DNA of 64,000 nucleotides from Streptomyces goshikiensis (GTDB taxonomy: Bacteria; Actinomycetota; Actinomycetes; Streptomycetales; Streptomycetaceae). The position numbers and the translations under genes were made by a program. The notes under the pieces were generated by a model. The model did not search any database, was not told the DNA's origin, and was given only the letters and a program-made list of their open reading frames with translations. Every line of letters begins with the position of its first letter. Within the stretch, counting starts at the first letter, position 1. Shown piece by piece: positions 34,717 to 43,073 of this stretch. Location of the stretch: assembly GCF_014650555.1 (NCBI RefSeq), contig NZ_BMVE01000004.1:434001-498000 (forward strand), read 5' to 3'.

Positions 34717-36779
34717 CAGTGGCTTGTCTGTGGGATGGCACTCGTCACGAGGGTCGCGTCGGGCGCCAGGCGGGCGAGGACGGGGCGGTTCGCGGAGTCG
34801 GTGGCCAGGGCGGCCTGACCGACGGCGGCGCCCTTGATACTGGTCCATCGGGGGGTGGCGCCGGTATCGAGGGTAGCCAGACTGGTGCCGCCGTCGTTGT
34901 TGCGGGCCGCCATGAGGACTCCCTCGCGGAGCGGGAGGAGGGTGAGCGGCCCGTAGCCGCGGCCCGCGAGGTCGAGTTTGGCATCGGTCCACGCGCCGCC
35001 GTCCACCGGGCGGCGGTGGAGCTGCGGGCAGCCGGTCTTCGGCTGGCGGAACGCCAGGAGCAGCGATCCGTCGGGGCGGGCCAGCACGGTCGGCGGGTCC
35101 GCGGCGACGGGCAGCCCGGAGGGGACCAGGGACAGTTCCTGGCCGGGCTGGTCGTGCGTCCAGTGGTGGATGGTGTCGTGCGCGGCGGCCAGGACGTGGA
35201 CGCGGCCCTTGGCGTCGGTGGTGACCGCCAGGCCCTCCTGCACCTCGGCGCCGCCGAGGTCGCGCCAGGCGCTCCAGGCGCCGTCGCCGCCGCGGCGGCG
35301 GGTGGAGACGCCCTTGGACCAGTTGCGCGCGAAGAGGTGGGCGGCGCCGTCGCCGGCGATGGCCACCACGGGGGCGCCCACGCGGCGGCCGCGCTCCGGG
35401 TCCTTCTCGGGGTTGCCGAGCGAGCTCCAGGCGCCGAACGGGCCGCCGGCCTTCTGCTGCTCGGCCGTGACGAGCTCGCGCAGGTTCTCGTCGGCCTTCG
35501 CGCCCAGACCGGCGACGCGCTGGGCGTACAGCTGCCAGCGGCCGTCCGGGGTGAGGACGGCGGCCAGTCCGGGCAGCAGTCCGTCGCCGCCGAGCAGCTT
35601 GGGACTGCCCCACTTGCCGCTGCCGGGTGCGGACTCCTGCCACATGGCGGCCTGGCCGGCGAGCACGCCGAAGGCGGTGAGCCGGCCGCCGGGGGCCTGC
35701 TGGATCCGGGGCGCGGCGGTGGGCTGGCGCTGGGAGGTGCGCTGGAGCCAGCCGGGGCCGTACGAGCGGTCCTGGCCGACGTCGTAGTCGCCGCATCCGG
35801 CGACGAAGTCGCAGCGGTCCGGGGAGCCGCCGTAGGCGTTGAGGACGTCGGCCTTGGCGCGCTGGATCTGGGGCGGCAGATTGTGCGGCCAGCGCTCGTT
35901 GTAGTAGCCGCGGTAGCTCATGACGGAGTACGAGCCGCCGTCGCCGGGCCCCTGGTAGCGCTCCAGGGCGGCGTACGCGAAGAGGGCCGCGGCGGTGTGG
36001 TCCGGGTGGTCGGAGTAGCCGGGCTGGTCGTGGTGCGGCCGGTTCTTCGAGTCGTGGATCTGAAGGTCGGGGTCGGGGTCCAGGGTGCGGACGAGCGTCG
36101 GCTTGTGCTCGTTCAGCAGCGCGGCGAGCGCGGCGATCAGGCTCTCGCGGGTCACCTCGTGCATGGACTGGGCCGGGGACCCGGTGGTGGCCAGGGTGCT
36201 GGTCGACATGGACGGGTCCGCCCACAGGGCGGGCAGGCTGTTGCCCGGGCGGTTGCCGCCCGCGTGCTGGCGGACGCCGACGAACACCAGCTGGATGCCG
36301 GGGTGCCCCACCAGCGTGTCCACCTCGATGACCGTGCCGTCGGGCAGCGGCTTGGCCTCCAGCTTCCACGGCGACTGGTCCTTGCCGGTCGCCATCAGCG
36401 CGTACGCCTGGCGCAGGCCCTGCCGGCGGGCCCCCGCGTAGCCCGGGATGTCGGGCTTGGGGGGCTGCTTGTCACCGGGGACCTTGTTGACGCCCGAGCT
36501 CTCGCCGCAGTTGACGTAGACGCTGACTACGCGGTCGTTGTCGGCGATCGACTGCTGGAGCTCCGGGTTCATGAAGTACAGGTCGTCGTCCGGATGGGCC
36601 ACGATCTGCATGATCCGAGCGCCGCTCATACCGTCCTTCCCCGCGGGTAGGGAAGCCCGGTCCTGGGGCGGAGCCTTCGGGGCGGGCTTCTTCTTGCCGT
36701 CTGAGTCGGTGGTGCAGCCCGCCGCGGCAATGGCGACGAGACCGGCGACAACAGTGCGCCGGGTCGGACGTACGGTCAC
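34716..36779 (-). CDS. PIG-L family deacetylase lipoprotein with propeller-like C-terminus
   Basis: A 687-residue exported protein. The signal MTVRPTRRTVVAGLVAIAAA ends in a lipobox with Cys at residue 22, so it is anchored to the outer membrane face. The PIG-L domain (residues about 50-300) has the zinc motif AHPDDD and the second site SDHPDHTAAALFAYAAL. From about 350, repeated beta blades (WQLYAQRVAGLGAKADEN, GPFGAWSSLGNPEKDP, WSAWRDLGG) form a lectin-like propeller. It probably removes N-acetyl groups from a wall glycan. It lies 15 bases after the Stealth gene. Confidence 0.92.
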   Translation of the reverse strand: MTVRPTRRTVVAGLVAIAAAGCTTDSDGKKKPAPKAPPQDRASLPAGKDGMSGARIMQIVAHPDDDLYFMNPELQQSIADNDRVVSVYVNCGESSGVNKVPGDKQPPKPDIPGYAGARRQGLRQAYALMATGKDQSPWKLEAKPLPDGTVIEVDTLVGHPGIQLVFVGVRQHAGGNRPGNSLPALWADPSMSTSTLATTGSPAQSMHEVTRESLIAALAALLNEHKPTLVRTLDPDPDLQIHDSKNRPHHDQPGYSDHPDHTAAALFAYAALERYQGPGDGGSYSVMSYRGYYNERWPHNLPPQIQRAKADVLNAYGGSPDRCDFVAGCGDYDVGQDRSYGPGWLQRTSQRQPTAAPRIQQAPGGRLTAFGVLAGQAAMWQESAPGSGKWGSPKLLGGDGLLPGLAAVLTPDGRWQLYAQRVAGLGAKADENLRELVTAEQQKAGGPFGAWSSLGNPEKDPERGRRVGAPVVAIAGDGAAHLFARNWSKGVSTRRRGGDGAWSAWRDLGGAEVQEGLAVTTDAKGRVHVLAAAHDTIHHWTHDQPGQELSLVPSGLPVAADPPTVLARPDGSLLLAFRQPKTGCPQLHRRPVDGGAWTDAKLDLAGRGYGPLTLLPLREGVLMAARNNDGGTSLATLDTGATPRWTSIKGAAVGQAALATDSANRPVLARLAPDATLVTSAIPQTSH

Positions 36780-36794
36780 GGAGCTCTCTCGTGG

Positions 36795-38603
36795 TTACGC
36801 AGGCCGCTCGTACCGGCTCGGCACTGGAAAATAGGACTCCAGGAAGGGGTGCAGAAGCCGGGTGCTGCGGTCGAAATCCTCTTCCGTGGAGAGAGTGTCG
36901 TTCAGGCAGAACACGTCTCTGTCACGTGAGAGGAGCAAACGGTCCAATCGGTTGCCTGCGTTGGGCAGGGAGACGTCGATGTAGACGTATTCGAGATCTC
37001 CGGCCAGCGCGCGCCCGGTGTGGAACGCGTAGTAGTGGTACAGCGAGGAGGGGATCGCGATGTCCTCCGGGCTGCGGAAACGCTGCGCGGCGGTGGCCCG
37101 GTGCTGCTCCGCGAACTCGTCCTCGATCTCGCTGAGGACGGTGCGGTTCAGCGCGTGCGGGACGTGCCGCATCTTCTGCACCGGGGTGGTGCCGAAGCGC
37201 TCCTGGATCAGGGCCCGGTTGTTCTTGCCCGCGATGGAGACGGGCACGTCGTCGCTGGACGGCGGGCCGAGCGGCACCAGGGCGGGGGAGGGGAAGAACT
37301 GGGTCAGGCCGTTGGCCAGGAAGAAGTCCCCCGGAGCCATCTCGCGGCCGAGGAACACGTCGTCGTTGAAGTAGAGGAAGTGCTCGGCGAGGCCGTCGAT
37401 GTGGTGGAGCTGGCTCTCGATGGCGTGCGAGTTGAAGGTGGGCAGCGCGGCCGGGTCGGTGAAGATCTCGCGGTGGCTGACCACCTTGATCCCGGGCTGC
37501 TCGGTGTCCAGCCACTCGGGGGTCTGGTCGTCGGTGACCAGGTAGATCGTGCGGACCCAGGGCGCGTAGGTGGCCAGCGAACGCAGGGAGTAGCGCAGTT
37601 CGTCGTGGTTGGCGTAGCGCGCCGCGTTCGCGGCCTCGGCGTGGTAGTCGGCGCCGGTGAACTCGGACCGGCGGCGCAGCCACGCGGGGTCGGAGCCGTC
37701 CACCCAGGTGTAGACGACGTCGACGGGGAAGGGGATGTCGCCGGGGACCTTGGTGGTGAACTCCGCACGGGTGCGCACCGTCATGGCGGTGCTGGTACGG
37801 GTGCCCCAGGGCGCCGTGAACGTGGTCGCCGGGACCTCCACGGAGGGGGCCTCGACCGGCACGGACTCGGTGATGAAGTTGCGGCGCGGGGCGACCAGCC
37901 GGTCGTCCTCACGGGCCCAGAACTCGATGTCGCAGCCGTTCTCGGGGCCCAGGACCACGTTCTGGCCCGGGTCGGTCCGGTACCAGAACAGGCGCAGGGT
38001 GCGGGCGCGCGAGAACCGGCGCCAGTTGGCGGGCTGGTAGGCGGGGACGATCCGCTTGCTCTCCGGGCCGCGCGGGCCGAAGTAGGCGGGCAGCGTCCGG
38101 CTCAGCTCCTGGAGGGCGGCCAGGGCGCGGGCGCGGTCGGAGTCGGCGACGGCCACGGTGGTGGCCTGGCGCTCCTGGTTGCGCACGCAGAAGTAGTCGA
38201 CGCCCGCGGAGTCGAGGGCCGCGGTGACCGCGCCGAGGCCGGCGCGGCGGGTGGTCTCGGGCGACAGGCCGTCATCGACGAAGGCGATGCGCGGCCGTCC
38301 GCCCACGGTTATGACGAGGGCGCCGGAACCGGCGACGAGGGAGCGGCGCAGGGTGGCCAGGCTCGCGCCGCGCACCTTGCCCGGCATCTGGCCGACGCCG
38401 CCGGAGCCGATGGACTGCTTGATGCGGCGGCGGGTCTCGGGGGAGTAGCGGGCGGCGACCACGCGGCGCAGACGGGTCGGCATCACCTTGCGGTAGACGC
38501 CGACGAGCGCGGAGCCCTCGGCGTTGGGCCGCCCGCTGCCTGCGGTGGGTGCCGGCGGCACCTGCGCGGCGGCCGGCTCCTGCTTCAGCGACGGTACGGT
38601 CAC
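36795..38603 (-). CDS. Stealth family sugar-phosphate transferase
   Basis: A 602-residue protein with all four Stealth regions: CR1 VDVVYTWVDGSDPAWLRR (about residue 291), CR2 DELRYSLRSLATYAPWVRTI (about 331) with FNDDVFLG, CR3 MRHVPHALNRTVLSEIED (about 478) and CR4 DRDVFCLNDTLS (about 562). The family transfers sugar-1-phosphate to build phosphodiester-linked capsules; human GNPTAB is a relative. A 290-residue N-terminal part resembles that of the fused paralogue. GTG 38603 follows GAGG by 11 bases. It heads the minus-strand operon with PIG-L and acyltransferase. Confidence 0.94.
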   Translation of the reverse strand: MTVPSLKQEPAAAQVPPAPTAGSGRPNAEGSALVGVYRKVMPTRLRRVVAARYSPETRRRIKQSIGSGGVGQMPGKVRGASLATLRRSLVAGSGALVITVGGRPRIAFVDDGLSPETTRRAGLGAVTAALDSAGVDYFCVRNQERQATTVAVADSDRARALAALQELSRTLPAYFGPRGPESKRIVPAYQPANWRRFSRARTLRLFWYRTDPGQNVVLGPENGCDIEFWAREDDRLVAPRRNFITESVPVEAPSVEVPATTFTAPWGTRTSTAMTVRTRAEFTTKVPGDIPFPVDVVYTWVDGSDPAWLRRRSEFTGADYHAEAANAARYANHDELRYSLRSLATYAPWVRTIYLVTDDQTPEWLDTEQPGIKVVSHREIFTDPAALPTFNSHAIESQLHHIDGLAEHFLYFNDDVFLGREMAPGDFFLANGLTQFFPSPALVPLGPPSSDDVPVSIAGKNNRALIQERFGTTPVQKMRHVPHALNRTVLSEIEDEFAEQHRATAAQRFRSPEDIAIPSSLYHYYAFHTGRALAGDLEYVYIDVSLPNAGNRLDRLLLSRDRDVFCLNDTLSTEEDFDRSTRLLHPFLESYFPVPSRYERPA

Positions 38604-39013
38604 GATGTGCTGCGCCTCATCCCTGCTCCTCGAAAACGGATCCGTCGCCTATCATGCCGGGCTTAAGGAAGCCCATGCACGGGGTGAGAGTCAAGAAAAC
38701 CCCCTGCGAACGTCCCCGTCACAAACGTGCTCCGAGAGCAGTGCGCAGCGGGATTTCTCCCCATTCTAGGTGGTGGGTCCCTGGCCTCGGGAATGGATCC
38801 GGCCGCGGCGACGGGCGTGAGGGGCGCACGCGTGTGGGCATTGACACAGCAACGCGCCCCCCGCACCATGCGGCCAGCATGCCGACCCCGGGGATCCGGT
38901 TACTCTGCTTGGGTGCACTTCCAGATCACGCCTTCCGGGAACCCGCTGAGCCCGCAGAACCCGCGAACCGAGCTCGGCCACGTGCCGACGGCGGGCGGCC
39001 GGGGGGTACGTCG
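38604..39013. other. Divergent promoter region of the Stealth locus
   Basis: This 410-base gap lacks a supported gene. It contains the hairpin GGGCTTAAGGAAGCCC (38659-38674) in the leader of the minus-strand Stealth gene. A TTGACA box (38841-38846) is a possible -35 for the plus-strand genes, though the matching -10 is poor. Composition is richer in AT between 38640 and 38900 than in the flanking genes. Confidence 0.5.
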
Positions 39014-40096
39014 GTGACCGCGCCCCGCCACGCACTGAGCGTGATCAAGAAATCCGCGGGCATCGCGCTGCGCCGCAGCCCGGCGATGAAGGTCGGCGCC
39101 TCGGTGCGCCGCCGCGCCGCCGCCGGCCTGGCCAGCGGGCGCAGCACCCTCGTCGACTCCGTCCTGATGCCCGCCGCACAGGGCTCCGCGGCGCGCGTCC
39201 AGTACGCCGCCGTGCTCGACGGCCACACCCTGAACCTGCGCGCCCTGCTCCCGGCGGGCGTCCCCGTCCCGGGCGCCTCCGGAGCTGACGCCGCCGGTGC
39301 CGACGGCGACGCCCCCGCGCGGGCGCACGTCCTGTTCATCAGCGGCGGCACCCGAATACGGGCCGCGGCCCGGCTGCACCGCGAGCGCGACGGCCAGACG
39401 TCCGTTCAGGCGACCGTGCTGCTCGGCGAGGACATCGGCGGAGTGTCGGTCACCCTCGGCCGCTGGACCCTGGGCCTGGAGCTCGACTCCGGCTCCCCGG
39501 CGCCCGTCCGCCTCCAGCTCATCGGCGACGGCGCGCCCGCCTACGGCGGCCCGACGCGCCCCCTGGACACCTGTGTCCGCACCGGCCGCCGCCACCGCCT
39601 CGGCCTCACCCCGGCCGGCCGGCTCCGGCTGACCATCGCACCGGCCGTGGCCCGCGCCGAGGTACTGCGCGTCAACCGCGCCTTCACCGGTACCAGCGTC
39701 CTGTTCGCCGTCTACGGCCCGGACGCGGCCCGCGACGCCGCCGCGCCGCCGGTCGTGGAACTGGTCGAGCAGCAGCGCCGGACGGTGCTGCGCCACACCG
39801 CCGAACCGCTGCCCGCGGACGCGACCGCCTGGCGCGTGACCCTGCCGCTGGGCCGGCTGATGGACACCTCCGCCCGCCAGACCTGGTCGCTGCGGCTCGT
39901 GCCCGGACCGCGCGGCGGCAAGCCGCTGGAGATCGGCCGCCACGGCCACGACCTGCGGTCCCCCCGCAAGGTGCTCACTCCGCCCAAGTTCACGGTCCGG
40001 GCCGAGGACGGCACGTTCGTCGAGGTCAAGCCCCAGTACACCCGCCGCGGCGCCCTCCAGCTCGTCTGTACGCCGAGGAAGTCCGGTACCCCCTGA
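39014..40096 (+). CDS. Beta-rich protein of the Stealth locus, function unknown
   Basis: A 360-residue protein. GTG 39014 follows a GGGGGG ribosome site; longer frames are rejected. After a basic N-terminus (ALSVIKKSAGIALRRSPAMK, SVRRRAAAGLASGRSTLVDS), the remainder consists of strands with few helices (VLLGEDIGGVSVTLGRWTLG, RHRLGLTPAGRLRLTIAP, QTWSLRLVPGPRGGKPLEIG). No catalytic motif is obvious. Relatives are loosely annotated as transferases. Its place, 78 bases before the glycosyltransferase-Stealth gene, suggests a partner or acceptor-binding factor. Confidence 0.8.
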   Translation: MTAPRHALSVIKKSAGIALRRSPAMKVGASVRRRAAAGLASGRSTLVDSVLMPAAQGSAARVQYAAVLDGHTLNLRALLPAGVPVPGASGADAAGADGDAPARAHVLFISGGTRIRAAARLHRERDGQTSVQATVLLGEDIGGVSVTLGRWTLGLELDSGSPAPVRLQLIGDGAPAYGGPTRPLDTCVRTGRRHRLGLTPAGRLRLTIAPAVARAEVLRVNRAFTGTSVLFAVYGPDAARDAAAPPVVELVEQQRRTVLRHTAEPLPADATAWRVTLPLGRLMDTSARQTWSLRLVPGPRGGKPLEIGRHGHDLRSPRKVLTPPKFTVRAEDGTFVEVKPQYTRRGALQLVCTPRKSGTP

Positions 40097-40174
40097 GGGA
40101 CCGGACGCGTCCCCGCCACCGTCCAGCCGACCGAGGCCACCGCACCCGGACCGCCGCACCCATCGAAGGCCGCT

Positions 40175-43036
40175 GTGAAAATCACCTTTCTGCTGACTTC
40201 TGCCGACACGATCGGCGGGACCGAGATCGCCACCATGACGCTCGCCGAGCTGCTGTCCCAGCAGCACGAGGTGAGCATCCTCAGCGTCTTCCGGACGCAG
40301 AACGAGGCGTTCTTCACGAGCGAATCCGTCAGCGTCCGCAACCTCGTGGACAAGCGGGGCGCCCAGCGCCCGGTGGACGGCGACCCCGACCTGAGCGCCG
40401 CGTACCGCCGCCTCGCGGCCACGCCCAGCGAGCTGGTGCGCCCCGAGTGGGAAGCCGCCTTCAACCGGCTCACCGACCTCGAACTCACCGAGGCGCTGCG
40501 CACTATCGACACGGACGTGCTGATCTCCACCACGCCGCCGCTGATGGCCTACATGGCGCAGCTGGCCCCGGACCACGTCCTCACCGTGCACCTGGACCAC
40601 CGCGTCTCGGAGCTGCGCGGCACCTCCGGTGAGCCGCTGCGCCTGTTCACCTCGCACATCGACGGGCTGGTGTCGCTCACCGAGCGCACCCAGGACTGGT
40701 TCGCCGACACCCTCGGCGACTGCGCCCCCCGCCTCGCCACCATCGGCAACGCCCTCCCGGACGGCTTCCGTCCGCGCTCCACCCTGGAGACCCGGACGGT
40801 GGTCCTGGGCGCCCGGCTCGCGGCGGAGAAGCAGATCGAGGACGCCATCCGCGCCTTCGCCACCGTCGCCGCCGACCGGCCGCGCTGGAACCTGCGCATC
40901 CTCGGCGACGGTCCCCGGATGCGCGCCCTGAAGGGCATCGCCGGCCAGCACGGCGTCGCCGACCAGGTGCAGCTCGTGGGCAGCACCCCCAACATGTCCG
41001 AGGAGTGGGCGAAGGCGTCCGTCGCCGTACTCACCTCGCGCGTCGAGGCGTTCGGCCTGGTGATCGTCGAGGCGCAGGCCGCCGGCGTGCCCGTCATCGC
41101 CTACGACTGCCCCAACGGCCCTGCCGAGATCCTCACCGACGGCCACGACGGCCTGCTCGTTCCCCTCGGCGACGAAGGCGAGCTGGCCGCCGCCCTCGCC
41201 AAGCTGATGGACGACGACGAGCTGCGCCACCGGATGGGCGCCGCCGCGCAGAAGACCTCCGAGCGGTTCACCGACGGCAAGGTGGCCCAGCAGTGGAACG
41301 GGCTCCTGGACGACCTGGCCGCGTACCGCGCCGGCGGGAACCGTGACGCCGACAAGGCCCGTCGCCGGTTCCTCCAGGCCGCGGCCGACGCCCAGGGTGG
41401 GATCGTCGGCGCCGCCGTGCCGCTCGTCGTCGACCGGCCGCAGTCCTCCGTGGCCGCCAAGGCCCAGGAAGTGCGGATCGAGGCGGCCCGTGCGGACGTC
41501 AAGCGGGCCGGCGGGCAGATCTGCCTGGTCCGCGAGGACACCACGCCGTTCGAGGTGATGCGCGACAACCTCGACCTGGCGGTCGACGTACTGGAGTCGC
41601 TCGCGATTCCGTACGCGCTCACCGAGACCCCCCAGCTGCGCCACACCCTCGCCGTGGACGGCGCGCGCCGCGAGGCGTTCGTGAAGGACTTCGCCGAGCG
41701 CTACCGCGACGAGCCGGTGTACGTGGCCGTGCTCAACGAGCGCGGCGCCGTGCTGCGCACCGTCCTGGCGGCCGTGCTCACCCCGGCGATGCTCCCCGAG
41801 TCGTGCGGCACCGTACGCGTCTTCCGCCCCGTCCTCACCGGCCGCGGCCAGCTGCGCGTCAGCGGCGTCTACGGGTGCGACGTCGCGTTCTGGCGCGACA
41901 CCGAGGACGACGAGAACACCGTGACCATCCCGGGCGGCACCCGCTACGGCGCGACCCTGCCGCGCGCGGTGCTGGCCGATGCCGCCAAGACCACCCTCGG
42001 CGGCCGGGAGTACGACACCCTCGGCGCCTACACCAAGACGTTCGTGGACCAGGTCGACTTCCCCATCGACGTCGTCTACACCTGGGTCGACAACACCGAC
42101 CCCGTCTGGCTGAAGCGCAACACCGAGGTGCAGGAGGAGCACGGCCGGCTCGCGGCCGCCTCCGCCGGCAGCTCCGCCCGCTTCCGCAACCGCGACGAGC
42201 TCCGCTATTCGCTGCGCTCGCTGGACCTGCACGCCCCGTGGGTCCGCAACATCTACCTCGTCACCGACGACCAGACCCCCGACTGGCTCGACACCGACCA
42301 CCCGCGCGTGCGCGTGGTCAGCCACCGCGAGGTCTTCGGCGACACGGGCAAGCTGCCCTCGTACAACTCGCACGCCATCGAGAGCCGGCTGCACCGCATC
42401 GAGGGCCTGTCCGAGCACGTCCTGTACTTCAACGACGACGTCTTCCTCGGCCGGCCCATGAAGGCCGAGTCCTTCTTCCTCGGCAGCGGCACCGCCAAGT
42501 GCTTCATGTCGCCCACCTCGGTCCCGGCCGGCGACCCCTCGCTGGACAGCGACCTGGTGTTCTCCGCCGCGAAGAACAACCGCGCCCTGATCGAGCGGGA
42601 GTTCGGCAAGACGGTCGCCAACACCTTCCTGCACACCCCGCACCCGCTGCGCCGCAGCACGCTGGAGGAGATCGAGAAGCGGTTCCCGGAGGAGGTCGCC
42701 CTCACGGCGTCGGCGCAGTTCCGCGCCCGCACCGACCTCGCGATCCCCTCGTCCCTGCACCACTGGTACGGGATCCTCACCGGGCGCAGCGTCCCCAGCG
42801 CGATCAGCTCGGCGTTCGTCAACGTCGGTCTGCGCGACCACCACGTACGGCTGCACCGGCTGCTGGCCGCGCGCTCGCACGACGTGTTCTGCATCAACGA
42901 CTACCACGACGGGGACGTGCCTGAGGAGGAGCAGGCGGACGCGATCGCCGTCTTCCTGGCCAGCTACTTCCCGGTGGCCTCGCAGTACGAGAAGGGCTCG
43001 GTGCGCAACAGCCGCCACGGGAGCGCGTCCGGCTGA
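40175..43036 (+). CDS. GT4 glycosyltransferase fused to Stealth phosphotransferase
   Basis: A 953-residue two-enzyme protein. Residues 1-395 form a GT-B glycosyltransferase: MKITFLLTSADTIGGTEIAT binds the acceptor side, LGARLAAEKQIEDAIRAF and the nucleotide-sugar E-X7-E motif EAFGLVIVEAQAAGVPVIA (about 292) are present. Residues about 430-953 form a Stealth unit: CR1 IDVVYTWVDNTDPVWLKR (631), CR2 DELRYSLRSLDLHAPWVRNI (about 673), CR3 LHTPHPLRRSTLEEIEKR (about 819), CR4 DVFCINDYHDGD (about 905). GTG 40175 follows GAAGG. It would add a sugar and a sugar-phosphate in alternation. Confidence 0.95.
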   Translation: MKITFLLTSADTIGGTEIATMTLAELLSQQHEVSILSVFRTQNEAFFTSESVSVRNLVDKRGAQRPVDGDPDLSAAYRRLAATPSELVRPEWEAAFNRLTDLELTEALRTIDTDVLISTTPPLMAYMAQLAPDHVLTVHLDHRVSELRGTSGEPLRLFTSHIDGLVSLTERTQDWFADTLGDCAPRLATIGNALPDGFRPRSTLETRTVVLGARLAAEKQIEDAIRAFATVAADRPRWNLRILGDGPRMRALKGIAGQHGVADQVQLVGSTPNMSEEWAKASVAVLTSRVEAFGLVIVEAQAAGVPVIAYDCPNGPAEILTDGHDGLLVPLGDEGELAAALAKLMDDDELRHRMGAAAQKTSERFTDGKVAQQWNGLLDDLAAYRAGGNRDADKARRRFLQAAADAQGGIVGAAVPLVVDRPQSSVAAKAQEVRIEAARADVKRAGGQICLVREDTTPFEVMRDNLDLAVDVLESLAIPYALTETPQLRHTLAVDGARREAFVKDFAERYRDEPVYVAVLNERGAVLRTVLAAVLTPAMLPESCGTVRVFRPVLTGRGQLRVSGVYGCDVAFWRDTEDDENTVTIPGGTRYGATLPRAVLADAAKTTLGGREYDTLGAYTKTFVDQVDFPIDVVYTWVDNTDPVWLKRNTEVQEEHGRLAAASAGSSARFRNRDELRYSLRSLDLHAPWVRNIYLVTDDQTPDWLDTDHPRVRVVSHREVFGDTGKLPSYNSHAIESRLHRIEGLSEHVLYFNDDVFLGRPMKAESFFLGSGTAKCFMSPTSVPAGDPSLDSDLVFSAAKNNRALIEREFGKTVANTFLHTPHPLRRSTLEEIEKRFPEEVALTASAQFRARTDLAIPSSLHHWYGILTGRSVPSAISSAFVNVGLRDHHVRLHRLLAARSHDVFCINDYHDGDVPEEEQADAIAVFLASYFPVASQYEKGSVRNSRHGSASG

Positions 43037-43073
43037 CGCGCCCGCGCGTTCCCGCGGCCGTAGGGTGCCCCGT

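Noticed and set aside
31675..34818. A 1047-codon open frame on the plus strand
   Set aside because: It is antisense to the S9 peptidase and the acyltransferase, both of which have complete catalytic motifs.
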